Of a stretch of DNA of 64,000 nt, positions 41,406 through 53,440 are shown in pieces. The stretch covers positions 744,001-808,000 of the forward strand of contig OY101127.1 of the NCBI GenBank assembly GCA_956465555.1, written 5' to 3'. Numbering within the stretch: position 1 is the stretch's first letter; every line of letters starts with the position of its first letter. The notes below the pieces were generated by a model. That model was not told the origin of the DNA. It saw only the letters and a program-made list of their open reading frames with translations, and made no database searches. The position numbers and the translations under genes were made by a program. This stretch comes from Nitzschia sp. pyKryTriq1 (Eukaryota; Bacillariophyta; Bacillariophyceae; Bacillariales; Bacillariaceae).

Positions 41406-44320
41406 CTACGGTTGAGCGGCTTTTCGACGTTGCCGTGTGGATCGACGCAACGAATCGGTATGGCAGTTGCTGGCTGTACAAGTAGCACTGTTAATACTCG
41501 CGGAGTCCAAAGACACCAAATCTTGGGATACAAATGTTGAACCCGTCCCAGCGGTGAAAGCGGACCCGGACGACTTTGTGGGAGAAAGCCAGTCTTTGTC
41601 GTCATCCGGAGTCTTCTCAGTGGATGGTTTCCTTGTGACACTGCTGTCAAAGACTAGCTTTGTGGGCGGATCATTCTCGTCAATTTCGATGGCATCGTCG
41701 TCATCGGCTTCTGAAGCGTCATGCGAGCCTTCTTTCCGGAGTCTTGGTTCCCGTATTGACACTTCCACGTTGGTCTGCTGAGAATCTACAGATACTGTTT
41801 GATCGAAACCCCTCGAAGAAGAATCTTGCATTTGATCAATCGTCAACTCTTCATTTTCTGTGGTATCTACATCTTCTCCCGCATCAGCGGCACTCGGCAG
41901 TCGACGGTAGACTGCTTGAAGCACCTGGGCTGTCTTGGTTTCATGAAGCTGTATATCTGACTCTCCAGGAAGCATACCAAATGCTATGAGTTCCGTTTCA
42001 AGGATACCATAGGATTGAACAATTGACTTGGGAAAGCTGATGTGACACCACATCAGAAAGATGGCGTGGGTAGAAAAGGGAACCCACCACAGAATGCTGG
42101 AGAAGTAGGCCAATCCAAAGCTGGCGAGACAATGGATAATCCAATACTGCAAGTATAGGAGCTCCATGTCCTGACTATCGGTGTTGGAGATGAATTTTCG
42201 TGGCTTCTGTGTTGAATTTAGTACCCGGATCGATTTAGCGCTGGGTACTATGAATTGAACGTAAGCCACACCAAACTGGGTAATGAAGCTCGGCATGAAC
42301 AGGCTGAGTGACGGCAACAGAAGAGTTCGGCCTTCTTCCAGAATGTGAAGGAGCCAATCTTTCCGAGTCTCGGAAAGCATCTTTAGCATGACTAGTACTT
42401 CGAGAATGCGTTGGGATTTGCTATGAACCAGGGTCTTCCAGGTGGTTTGGGAGACGGCTTCAGCGACTACTGCTTCGAATTCCAATAGAAGCGGCGTGAT
42501 ATGTTCGTGTAGCAATGCAAGGGGCATGGATTTTGCCATCAAAGCGTCTTCTTCAACTACTGTAGCCCCAATGAGATTCTCCATGGCAAACAGCCAGATA
42601 AAGAAAAGAAGCTTGAGTTCACTGCATATGTGGAGTACAAATGGATGCTGCGCCACGAAATTTCCAAAGACAGGCACCATAGCCCCCAATGTTCCGAGAG
42701 ATTGTACAAGGGCAAACACAACCCAGTAGCGCAACCAATACCTGGTCGCAGCTTCGGGCTGATCAGCAACCGCCGGTCTTTGCTTCTGCCCCCTCCCTCT
42801 TGGAGTCTCTGGTTTTGGTGGATTCGTCCGGGAGAACACGCCAGAGAGTCTCTTACGATCGCGTTCTCGTGATTTTTTGGAGGCGGTAGATCTCATGTAT
42901 GAAGGGGAACGGTCATCGGAAAATGAAGCAGCCGTTGATGATTTGGATTTGGGCGATGGTTCATTCGCAATTGAGTTTTCGCACGTTGCTGCGGTGGAAG
43001 CAGTAGCTCCATTTTTTGTTTGACGTGCCTCGTGGACCCACGACAGTGTCATTATGAGTGGGTACCATATCGAAAGCAGCGCTGTGGTATACGTGTCGTA
43101 GGCCATCCACTTCACAAGTGAAGGGAAGACCAACTTCAGGGCACAATATCCGCCCGCAAAGGCCATGTGTGGTAACGCCATCGCCAGGATCAAGGATACG
43201 CGAGCAACGCGATCGAAAAACTTGGTCGTTCTCTGTTCGTTGAAAGGACGAAGGAAAGTGAACGAATGGTTGAGTACAAATAATACTTGTGTGAAAATTG
43301 ATCATACAGGTATCAAATTCAAATCCATAGCGATCGTAGAGCAGTCAGGAAGTCATCATGGCCATCGGTCGATGGCTGAACGTTATTTTTCACGCGCGGC
43401 TTCGATTTCAGTTGCTTCAGTTTTTTACTTTGCGGGATGCGCCCCCGCTCGCTAAAAACACATGCGGGAGAGCGAGCGAGGTCGGCGCGTCCACACCGCG
43501 CTCGCTCGCAAACCCAACTACCGGTACTGACTGTACCTGTGGTAGGTCACTGCCAGTACCAGGTACCGGTACAGTACCAGGTACTTCTTGTACCTGTACG
43601 TATTTCGTACTTCGTCGGTACCGGTAGACTACAGTACTTGTATTGAAAATATCGTGGACCCGCGCGCCGACCAAGACGACTACAGGTGGAATGATACTGT
43701 CTGTACAATACAAGAACCCGCAGTACTACCAGCAGGTAGTCTACCACTGCTACAAGCAAGGTACATGTCCCTGGCTGGGTGTAATGCACGGAAGAAGGAA
43801 GATAGGAACGCAGAGCAACAAAAAAAGCGAGTCGTTGCCTTACCTCAAGCGCTCGAAGTTTCGTGTCATTGTACCATTTCATAAAACGTTGCCAGTAGGT
43901 TTGTCTACGGATCCACTTGTAAAGGTAGAAAATGGCAACAGACATCCCCAAAAGAGCCACCTCTCCTAGTATCTCCGTTCGCGATAGGCTTAGCTGAAAA
44001 TGGTAGAACCATCTTGCCGCAGCCTGGAGTTGAATCAGCCCCTTCTTCAATTGTATCCATCCTTGAGACAGCAGAACGCGGAATAACAATTGGGCTACCT
44101 GCCATACGGCCTCAAAAATCATCCAGCACAAAATGGCGATTGGTCGCAACGTCAAAACAGACAGTTGAGCGGTCGATTGGCTGGCCTTCCATACATCCGC
44201 AGTGAATTCTTGTAGAGCTGGACGATATTTGTCCCAGGAGGGGATATCCAACCGATCCCATACTGATATCGCAGACACCCATATTTCGCGGCGCCAATAT
44301 TCAAAAACGGCACTCGTCAT
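41406..44320 (-). CDS. Large TB2/DP1/HVA22 (REEP)-like membrane protein with two repeats
   Basis: Two exons on the minus strand: 44320-43844 and 43232-41406. The 611-nt intron starts GTAAGG and ends AACGAACAG and contains a GTACCGGTAC cluster. The product is 767 aa. The join reads TKLRALE-RTTKFFDRVARV. Exon 1 encodes an N-terminal region with hydrophobic helices (LRPIAILCWMIFEAVWQVAQ; EVALLGMSVAIFYLYKWIRR). In exon 2 a TB2/DP1-like unit is recognisable: YWLRYWVVFALVQSLGTLGA and then SELKLLFFIWLF, the family hallmark. A second similar unit follows (LLYLQYWIIHCLASFGLAYF). REEP/HVA22 proteins shape tubular ER. The last about 190 residues are polar, acidic, Ser-rich and end in a basic RRSTRQRRKAAQP. 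Assignment of exon 1 rests on the in-frame splice. Confidence 0.75.
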
Positions 44321-45529
44321 GGTGGTTCTTCTAAGGTTGTGGGGCTTGCAAGTCCTCCTTGAACCCAGAAGCGGGTAGCCCCCAGATGCTTTCACGCCTA
44401 ATGGAGCGACTCAACACAAGCACAATTAGACCCCTCTACCGGTATCTACAGAGAGGTGGGTTGCGTTGATGGTGATGAGTTCAATGTACCTGGTACCGGT
44501 ACCTGTACGAGTAGGTCTGATGCTGAATGTTTTCTTCGGCCGTGTTGATGATGACAGTACAAACAGAAAGCTGAGAGGAGTAGAGGGCCCTACCGGTATT
44601 ACCAGGTACCAGTACGTACCGTACGTACTCGTGCATGCACTGGGTTCTGTCGCCTCTCGCGTCTTGTTCGTTACCGGTACGTACCAGTACCAGTACTGTA
44701 CCAGTACAGTACCACTGGTACAGTACCCTCTACTGTACCGGTATGAGTTGAGTGCGCGCGGAAGGAAGCTGCCAGTGCCGGTAGGCCCACGTCACACGTA
44801 CAGTAGCACGTAGCGCCGGTACAAATCCCGGAAGAATCACGAACATTAGTCATGTGCGCCATCATTATTATTATTTTTTATTATTTTGCACAATTGGAAA
44901 CCGCGCTCGCAACCACGACAATGACAACAACCTCCGACCGAATGTTGTGTGTTGCAATCGTACCGGTGGTTGAGACCTCTCTCGACACCTCAACGTGTAG
45001 TTAGTAGACGACCGTACTGGAAAAGTTGGCTGGTCTACTAGATTACAGCAGTGGTCGAAAATCGGCCAATGCTGCACGAAAATTCCGAGACCTTCGATGC
45101 TAGTCGACATAAATTTACGTAGCGTACTCGTACCGGTACACGGTGGTCGCTCTTTGCTTCGTAGAGCTAGGGGAGAGAATGCAATTCCACTAGATTGTAT
45201 CGGTGTGCGACGGCACCATCTCAAAAAACAACTAGTCCTATCACTAGTACTTACTCCTATAGTTCATAGAGAAAGAGAGGCGCTATCCAGCTTCAAGGAG
45301 TTTGCGCAAATTTGGAATTCACCCTCGTGTCATTTCGCATTGTCACCGCTCAAACAGCATGGATAGATTTCAAAAAATCAAACTCTTGCAAGTTGATTCT
45401 TCGCGTCATTCAAATGGTAGAGCCCATTGCCAAGGTAGAGTGGGGGTCGCAGTAAGGTGTCTGTAACATCTCTGATCTTTGGTTGTGTCATTTCTCTTGC
45501 GTCAAACGACCCTGCAGGTACCGGGTCAA
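44321..45529. other. Intergenic, dense GTACC cluster
   Basis: A 250-bp cluster of GGTACCGGTACC, GTACCAGTAC and TACCAGTACTGTACC-type words at about 44486-44745. No gene is seen. Confidence 0.55.
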
Positions 45530-46105
45530 TCACTTGCTTGTATCCTCCTCCTGCTTCGTTGAAATCACGAAATATTGATGAGCGCCCCCTTGACGAATGG
45601 TCTTGGGATCCAGATATGTTCCCCATACTTGTGCCGCTTCTTCTAGGTCCTCTGCATCAGGTGGGTCGTCTGCGAATCGGAATGGCGCTGCCGTGACACC
45701 TCGCACCGAATCATACTGAACAGAACCTGCCGTGTCACCATGTGTGAATAGCTCCTTGTTGGTGGTTTCTTCCACGAAATCAGATATTTGTTGGACCATG
45801 TGCATCATATTAGCTAAATCTTGCTCCAGAATTCTCGGCAACTGATTGAGGTCCAACAAAGAGCGGTGACCTAATCGATCGACTTCGTCCGGGGAAAGTT
45901 TTGCATGTTTCGAGGTCAAGTCTAGGCTTCTCATGGACCATGTTGGGGCCGGAATAAATGAGGGGCGGTCGCCGCTCTGCTTGGGCGTTGAACTTGAAAA
46001 GGACCTACTCGTTCCTTTCCCCCGAAGAGCTGCTGCCCGGCAAAAAAATCCGCCATATCCACCCGCAAGCGCTGGCGTTGATATGAATATCAAGAAATTA
46101 ATCAT
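45530..46105 (-). CDS. GATC: GatC-like subunit of Glu-tRNA(Gln) amidotransferase (organellar)
   Basis: Single exon, 191 aa. GatC is the small structural subunit of the GatCAB complex, which turns Glu-tRNA(Gln) into Gln-tRNA(Gln) in mitochondria and plastids. The N terminus (MINFLIFISTPALAGGYGGF, later RAAALRGKGTSRSFSSS) looks like an organelle-targeting sequence, possibly signal plus transit peptide. The GatC-like part is at about residues 65-165: LSPDEVDRLGHRSLLDL, LPRILEQDLANMMHMVQQIS, and the C-terminal VRGVTAAPFRFADD, comparable to the L/P-x-R-x-D stretch of GatC. The fold family is short and weakly conserved, so this is a reasoned guess. The frame is open upstream without ATG, and a 5' leader intron ending at CACACAG is possible. 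Confidence 0.6.
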   Translation of the reverse strand: MINFLIFISTPALAGGYGGFFCRAAALRGKGTSRSFSSSTPKQSGDRPSFIPAPTWSMRSLDLTSKHAKLSPDEVDRLGHRSLLDLNQLPRILEQDLANMMHMVQQISDFVEETTNKELFTHGDTAGSVQYDSVRGVTAAPFRFADDPPDAEDLEEAAQVWGTYLDPKTIRQGGAHQYFVISTKQEEDTSK

Positions 46106-47281
46106 TTGATTTTCTCCTGTCTGTGTGGTGTCCAGAGTGAAAATTGATGTCAACGCAAGCTTCTGCAGAGCGGAGATGTCGTCATCCGTACCGTACTCGT
46201 ACTTGTAACATAAAATACCGGTATGTACTATGATTGTGGCAAACGCCTACCGGTAGCGACGGAACAGTGTGGTGCAGCGGATGTTGTGTGCTACCGGAGG
46301 ACAAAAGTGACGCCCGGAGCTCCACCGCGCAAACACGCGTGAAAAATGGACAAAAGAGACGCCATTCGGCGAGAAAATTCACAAATGCAACTTCCGGGTT
46401 GTTTTTCAGGCCAACAAGTGATTTCATGGCTACTTCTGTTGAAATGCACTTTCGGGGCCCTTCAGGTCTCTTGTATACTATTAGTGTACGTCAAGAAGGC
46501 AATAGTCTAGTGACTTGATTCTGTTTTATATAGATATGTAGTTGTACGGTATTGACTAAGATGATATCAAACTGTCCCAGGGCTCTACCTAGCGCTAATA
46601 CACGAAAGGAGTAGAGTGTAAATTATGAGCTTATCTATGCGAACAATCGGTTGAGTCGTGATTGGAGCCTGATTGCTGGGGTTTGGTTCAGCCAGAAGCG
46701 AGAAAATAAGAAAATATCGCTGCAGTGGTGCGGGTTGCCCTCAGAGATTGTGGTCGAATGGCTCCTCCCGTCCTTCCTTCTTCCAAAACCTCCCGATACC
46801 CGAGTAGCGGTAAGTTTCCACCGTGCAACTTGCCCACCATAGATTATTCTACTGTACATTCCACGAAGGAGGAGTACGCGCGTGCGCGCTTCCTTGCATG
46901 TTCCAGGTTCCAGGTGGTACTGGTACCTGGTACTGTAACCACTAACAGCTTGGTACCTGGTACCTGGTACGGGGTACGTACCGGTATGTACTGGTACCTG
47001 GTACCTGGTACCGGTACAGTACAAGTCTACCGTACCGGTAACAAACGTACCGGTACAGTACTGTACCAGGTAGTGGCGGATGGCCGATCATCATCATGTA
47101 CAGGTACCAGGTACCTACTCTACTACCTAGCACTACAGGGCGGCATCCCGCTGGTTATCATTGGTCTCCCACAGATACTCGTACCGGTACCTGGTACTTG
47201 CTTGTATCGGCTCTGAAGACAGTCACTTCCGTCCTTTACATACAATTCCCATTTTCTTGTGTTATAAGCACTACTTGCATC
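46106..47281. other. Intergenic, very dense GTACC palindrome cluster
   Basis: From about 46905 to 47205 the DNA is mostly GGTACC, CCGGTACAG and TACCTGGTACC words: nested KpnI/RsaI-type palindromes. It lies directly upstream of UAP56. No gene is seen. Confidence 0.6.
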
Positions 47282-49166
47282 ATGGCTGACAATGAAGACG
47301 AACTCGTCGATTACGACGAAGAAGAGGTGCGTCAATTTCCGCCGTTCCAGTCGGTGCAACGGGTCCCTCCGATAGAGAAGACTTGGGTCCGGCGCTTTGG
47401 TAGGATTGCTACCTGTTTCTACGTAGCGGACTTTTGATTCTCACGATCTCTTTTTTATCTCCCGCCCTGCAACAGGAGGTAGCCAACGTTGCCGCCGATA
47501 AAGCTGCCACTGGAGATGCTAAGGAAACCAAAAAGTGAGTTTGAAATTGTCTACCAGAGACTAGTATTATGTATTCATAAAAAGATGACGCTGGACGGAG
47601 TTGCACATGAATGTTTTGCGATGAACGAGCCAAGAGGCGTAAGATTATCTCGAGTCTCGAATGTCCAAAGCAAAACATGTAGCGCTGCTGACATCGGTCA
47701 CGTTGTGGCGATTTCTTCGCCGCGATGATGGCATCGTGGAGCCCGCGGAACCTACTGCAATCATGTGGCCGAAGTCCGAAGCGCTTGCTATATGAAATAT
47801 TATGGATCTATCGGGAGAATGAATCATCATCCAGATTGCAAGTATCTCATCAATCCCTTGCCGCGCATTCGGTGATATCTTATTTTCCCGCAATTCTTCT
47901 ACAGAGGTCACTATGTTGGTATTCATGCCTCTGGTTTCAAGGATTTTTTGTTGAAACCAGAACTTCTTCGATCCATCGTGAACGCTGGGTTCGAGCACCC
48001 CAGTGAGGTACAGCACGAAGCCATTCCTCAGGCCGTCTTGGGTGGCGATATCATTTGCCAGGCCAAATCCGGTATGGGAAAGACCGCAGTCTTTGTGTTG
48101 GCGACATTGCACCAGCTCAACGTCGAAGAAGGCGACAAGGTCTCTTGCCTCGTCTTGTGCCATACTCGTGAATTGGCTTTCCAGATTGCCCATGAGTACG
48201 AGCGCTTCTCGAAGTACCTCCCAAGCGTCAAGACGGCTGTTTTCTATGGAGGAGTTAGCGTCAAGCAAAACCAAGAGATCTTGAAGAATGACTGCCCGCA
48301 CATTGTCGTGGGGACCCCCGGTCGCATCTTGGCGTTGGCTCGGGACAAGGATCTCAAGTTAGATTCCATCAAGCACTTTGTCTTGGACGAATGCGATCGA
48401 GTGCTGGAGAGCTTGGATATGCGACGCGATATTCAAGAAATCTTCCGCATGACTCCTCACGAAAAGCAAGTCATGTTGTTTAGCGCCACTCTCTCCAAGG
48501 AGATGCGTCCCGTGTGCAAAAAGTTTTGCCAGGATCCCATGGAGATTTACGTTGACGACGAAACTAAGCTCACACTCCACGGCTTGCAACTCTACTTTGC
48601 GAAGCTGGCTGAAGCCGAAAAGAATCGCAAGCTCAACGACCTGCTAGATGCGCTTGAATTCAACCAAGTAGTCATCTTTGTATCCAAGGTCGCGCGAGCC
48701 AAGGAACTCAATCGATTGTTGACCGACTGCAACTTCCCATCGATATGTATTCATGCCGGTATGAAGCAAGAGGAACGCATTGCCAAGTACAAGAGCTTCA
48801 AGGACTTCAATGCGCGAATCTTGGTTGCGACAGATTTGTTTGGACGTGGTATCGATATTGAGCGAGTCAACGTGGTCATCAACTACGATTTCCCTGATGA
48901 CAGTGATCAGTTCCTTCACCGCGTGGTACGCGCTTTGTCGTAAATAGCTTTTTGTCTTCTTTCGTTGCACACTGCTATAACACTCACCGCGTTCCATTTC
49001 GCAATTATAGGGTCGTGCGGGACGTTTCGGGACCAAGGGTATTGCCATTTCGTTCGTTTCCAGCGAAGCGGACCAAGAGATTCTGAGCAAGGTGCAAAGC
49101 AGATTCGAGGTAAACATTCCAGAGCTCCCAGACGAGATTGATATGTCTACGTATATGAGCACGTAA
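47282..49166 (+). CDS. DDX39B: UAP56/Sub2/DDX39 DEAD-box RNA helicase
   Basis: Four exons: 47282-47326, 47476-47534, 47905-48925 and 49011-49166, giving 426 aa (human 428). UAP56 is a nuclear ATPase for spliceosome assembly and mRNA export (TREX). Exon 1 reads [15 protein letters not shown]. The exon 2/3 join gives [20 protein letters not shown]. The Q motif region is [15 protein letters not shown]. Helicase motifs: [11 protein letters not shown] (I), TPGRILAL (Ib), DECD (II, the UAP56 form of DEAD), SATLS (III), RGIDIERVN (V) and [13 protein letters not shown] (VI), the last restored across intron 3. The end is [13 protein letters not shown]. Introns have GTGCGT..ACAG, GTGAGT..ACAG and GTACGC..ATAG borders. 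The second intron is long (370 nt). Confidence 0.97.
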
Positions 49167-49393
49167 TTCCGCTACGATTTTCCTCTGGGTATTCCTCCTT
49201 CATTTAGTTTGGAACAGGATGTTTTGGTCATACCGTAGCTTGGGGAAGGCTGATGAACGTTACTGCAGTATCAACTTGATAAGCTTAGGTGTGACTTTGT
49301 GGAACGAGCCAAGATAGTGTCCTGCCGTCCATTAACAACTACTCTAGGAAAACAGTAGATATTTTTAAACTGTCAACAAGAATGGTGCCCTCG

Positions 49394-52300
49394 CTATATG
49401 GCATAGCCATTGGACCATTTCTGGAATTTGTCATACAAATTTGTCCCCCAATGATCGTACGACCGGGCGATCAATGCCTTAGCCCGCTTTTCGATTTGGG
49501 AATCTGGCACATTGAGCATCAAGCGTTGCTCAAATCTTTTCAGTGAGATTCCATTTCCGTACTTTCCAGTAAAGCATGGGTATCGACTCCTGTACATCAT
49601 GATCTCAACCAGCCCCAGAGCAATTTGAGAGTTTTTGCGAGCCTCCTTGAAGCCTTCAACAACCAACCGCTCGTACTCCTTGTAGCAGTCCGAGTCGTAC
49701 CCGCCCATGACTTCGACATATTCTTTCGTTAGCTTGAACGGTGCTCGCTCCATCGAAAACTCGTTGCCTGGTGCCATGCCCATAACAAATCCAAAATCAA
49801 TGTGCATGATATGTCCGCGAGTATCTATCATAATATTTCCGTTGTGACGATCCTTGAGTCCCAAAAGATAGGATATAATGGAATATCCCGCGAGACTCTG
49901 CATGAAGTTGCGCTGAGCCGCCTTGAACGCCTTGCTAGTCGGCCCCCCGTAGGTCTGCTCAAAGTATGCTCTCATGCCACCCTCTTCGTAAGGGAACTTC
50001 TCGGCCTTTTTGAGTCCATCGATGGATGTAGCATCAACCAGGACTTCGATGAGACCAGTACTACTAGAAGTGCTGAGGATACGATATGTCTTCAGCCAGA
50101 CTGGAAGGTTGGCACGAGCAAAGACACTTTTGTAGTAGTGGATCATCTGCATGATGAAGACCTCTTGTCGAAGATCGTCATTTGATTTGGACATGAGGCC
50201 GACCACTTCCATTTGAGCACCATCGGGTTTAAATTTGGCTTCTTCAAGCATACGCTTGGACTTTTCAGCCCAACTCTCACCGCCACAAACCACCTGTTTG
50301 GCCAAATCGATACACTGCTTATCAATTTCTCCTTCGTGCATATCACCTTCGATGAAACCTTTTTGAGGACTCAAAATGCTACTCTTTCCGACTGAAATAC
50401 CCCCTGCTACAGGTAAAATGTTGTCGTTTGCTGCACCCTCAAGGATGGGGACATGGGTCAAATCCGTCGCATTCGCAAGATGACTACGACGACGACCGTG
50501 TGGCTCGAGTCTTGTGGCGAGCTTTCGAGGAATGGAAACAAAGGACTCCCTAAGGAATTTGTTCAAATGCTGATTCCGTTGAGGACTGAGACTGTCAGGG
50601 CTGGGAAGATCCTCTCCCCGGATAATACTATCATGCCAGACGGAACTGTCTCCGGATTTGTTTTGTGGCCCCCCCTTGCCGTGTAGGTCTGCTCCATTGG
50701 TGGTATCTTCCTCGTCGTCACCGTCGACTCCTTCGCCAAAGTTATCATACTTCAGATGCAGGTATTCTGTAACATCAAGATTAGCATCACGGATTCCACC
50801 CTTGCGCTGGCTTTCAATTTCGCCGCGAGCTCCCAAAAAGTACATTATTACGGGGCAGCGCTCGTTGGTATTGAAGACCCTGGTGTCCTTGTAGAGTACT
50901 CCCTGTACGCGACGCCAAACCTCGGTCGATCCACAGAGTGGAGAATAGACACATGGTTTGATTTCCATGTGCCTCATCAACGTAGGCGCGATCTTCTTGC
51001 GTTCCGCGGGTTCCTTGAACCTCAATTCTTCCGCAATGTCAGTGAGACGGCGCACAAAATGGCGTTCGTCGCGGAAGAATTCATAACGTGCCCGCTGGCC
51101 AGGTGTCATTTCACTTATGACACGGTCTTGTTCAGCATTGGCCTTGTGCACGCTCCTGTCCATGTGTCCAAAGACAGCCCGTGAATCGGCCTCGTCAGTG
51201 AGCATTTGCACCCACTTCTGCATATCTTCTTTGGAGGATGCTCGCATACGAAAGTCAAAGCTTCGATTGGAAACAGAAAACATGTGCTTGTAACCATGTT
51301 CACTAGGGGAGAGTTCCTTGATTTCGGCTCCCTCCAGTGGCATACTCCTCACCAGACGACCACCTTCGCTATTGTAGCAGTTCAGCATGTGTTCTTGAAT
51401 GCCAAAATATCGAGTCTTCCATGGTTTGGGTTTGTAACAAGCTGTGCGAACGGCACGTTTGTACAGTAGGTTTCCGCCGAAGGATTCTTCTGCCTCTCCA
51501 TCCGTCCCGGTAATTTGAAGGGCTTGGAAACGACGGTCCGCGTGCTCCATGGTTTGCAGTTCTTGTTTGGTAATCTTTCCCTTTTCATAGAGTTGTTGCA
51601 ACTCTGCCGATCGTGGTTTACGATAGACAACGCACCGCTCCATATTGGTCAGGAGCTTGATGCAACGGAAGTAGTAGAGTGGGTGGTAATCGGGGTTGCC
51701 GGATCCATCGGGCAATTCGGGTTGATAATCTTCTATGGCTCCCTGCAAGATCCAATTTAGTTGGAGGGCGAAGTGAAGAGACTGTTGGGCAATGACCAAG
51801 GCGAAACGCTCCAAAATGGCATCGTCCCATTCGGCTTCCAGGTGAATGATCATGTGGGCCAGTTGAGGCAGATAGAACTCGATTCCATCAAAGACATGTC
51901 GGGATCCAGCAAATTTGGAGACAAACCGGGTCATGAATTTGACAACTTGAGGGTCATCGCGAAACTGCCAAATGATCATGACTACCTTCTCCATGGGCAC
52001 TTTGTCTCCACTTTTAGGCCCAAGGACTTCCTCCACGAGTCTGGGAAAAAATAAAGTAGGCTCAGAAATGAGAAAATCTGGAGTATCGGGTGAGCAAAGC
52101 ATGAATCTTGCATTCAACCTACCTCTGCTTAAAGGCCTCATGCTCGCTCTTCAAGTGCGAGCTCATGTTTCTTTCTGGTACTGGATCTTCAAAGGCGTTA
52201 GATTCCGAGTTTTCAATAACGAAGGGGGCGCTGTTGCTGCTTCGAGTATTGGCAGTCTCTAGATCTACAGGAACTGGAACACCCGACTCGGATACTTCGA

Positions 52301-52478
52301 CGGAAGGATAGGCCTCTGCTTGAAGCTGGTTTTCCCGTTCGAGCTGAGACAATCTTGGGCTTTCTACTAGAGATTTCTCGGCTTCTTCTGAGTCATTCGT
52401 TAGGCGACGTCGCACCCGTTGTGTTTCCTGTTTGATTCGTTTCAGTACTTCGTCCGGCGAGCTCGCGGTTTTGCTCAT
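49394..52478 (-). CDS. Phosphatidylinositol 4-kinase, type III beta-like, with PH domain
   Basis: Two exons on the minus strand: 52478-52123 and 52040-49394. The 82-nt intron starts GTAGGT and ends TTTTCCCAG. The product is 1000 aa. PI4K makes PI4P on Golgi or endosomal membranes. Order: disordered N terminus with coiled-coil potential; lipid-kinase helical (LKU) region at about residues 120-230 (IEFYLPQLAHMIIHLEAEWD, SLHFALQLNWILQGAIEDY); a PH domain at about 310-405 (YKPKPWKTRYFGIQEHMLNC, RMRASSKEDMQKWVQMLTDE); a long linker; and the C-terminal kinase: SKSNDDLRQEVFIMQMI, YLLGLKDRHNGNIMID (catalytic loop) and HIDFGFVMG (DFG). The C terminus LYDKFQKWSNGYAI resembles PI4K-beta ends. A PH domain between LKU and kinase is not found in animal PI4KB. 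Confidence 0.9.
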
Positions 52479-52922
52479 CAATTCTCCTTCTCCCACTACG
52501 TAGCTACTATTCTGCCTGTTTAGGAATGCAAGTACCGTACTTCGTCAGCGACCAGCAAGGTGGTGAGAAGAAAGATGCGTGCAGTCAGGAGAGCTAGGTA
52601 GAGAAGCACGGTGGACAACACTGTACAAGAATGAAGCACTGTAGGTCGGTATGGATCAACCCGCCGCGTTGGGGTCTTTTCAGGGCATCGGGGTACAAGT
52701 ACTGGTATCGTACCGGTGCTGGTACAAGCACAGTACCAGTACCACCGAGGACCTGGTACATACCCAGTACGTATGTACCTACTGTACGAGTACCGGCGGT
52801 GCAAGCACCTCCTCGGAGGAGGACGTGTTGTGTGTTGTGGGTTTCCCATCTCGAATGAATCTTGCTCGAATAATCTCATCTCATCATCATCTTCAACCGG
52901 TACATTTTTGTACTTGCACTGT

Positions 52923-52976
52923 ACCGGTAATACCGGTAATGCCGGTAATATCGGTAATAACGGTAATAACGGTAAC
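52923..52976. repeat. Tandem 9-bp repeat, six units (NNCGGTAAT)
   Basis: Successive units ACCGGTAAT, ACCGGTAAT, GCCGGTAAT, ATCGGTAAT, AACGGTAAT, AACGGTAAC. Further CCGGTAATACCGGTAC copies follow at about 52988-53010. Confidence 0.9.
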
Positions 52977-53440
52977 ACCAGTACTGTACCGGTAATACCG
53001 GTACAACGGTACAACAACTATCATACGTTTACTACCAGGAGCGTCCGGGGAATTTTCTGAAACAAAAAAAATCGCATGTTTTACAGCGCTTATTGCCGCT
53101 CTACTACTACCGTAGACTATGATGGGTACCAGGCACCAGTACAATATACCAGGAAGATGTTGTAGTAGTAGCCGGCATGATAAGTGTACTCGACGAATTG
53201 GCGTGTGGGCGCCGCTCTTCTACTTCAAGCTTCTTGGATCGATTGTGAAGAATTCGTTTCCAGTTTCTAGCGATCCAATAGTCCCCGACTTGTCGGTTTT
53301 CTTGAAGAAATTCCATAGAGTTTCTATCGAACTTTCAGCTCTGTCGCAAAGATCGGGAAGGAAATGGCTAAAGAATATTGGCGAAAGTGGAATGTCTTCA
53401 GGTTGAAGTCGTTCAGTGACTTCGTAGGCAATCTTGCCAT

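Noticed and set aside
47535-47904. Possible intronic C/D snoRNA in UAP56
   Set aside because: A GATGATG word is present, but no CTGA box lies in the right position.
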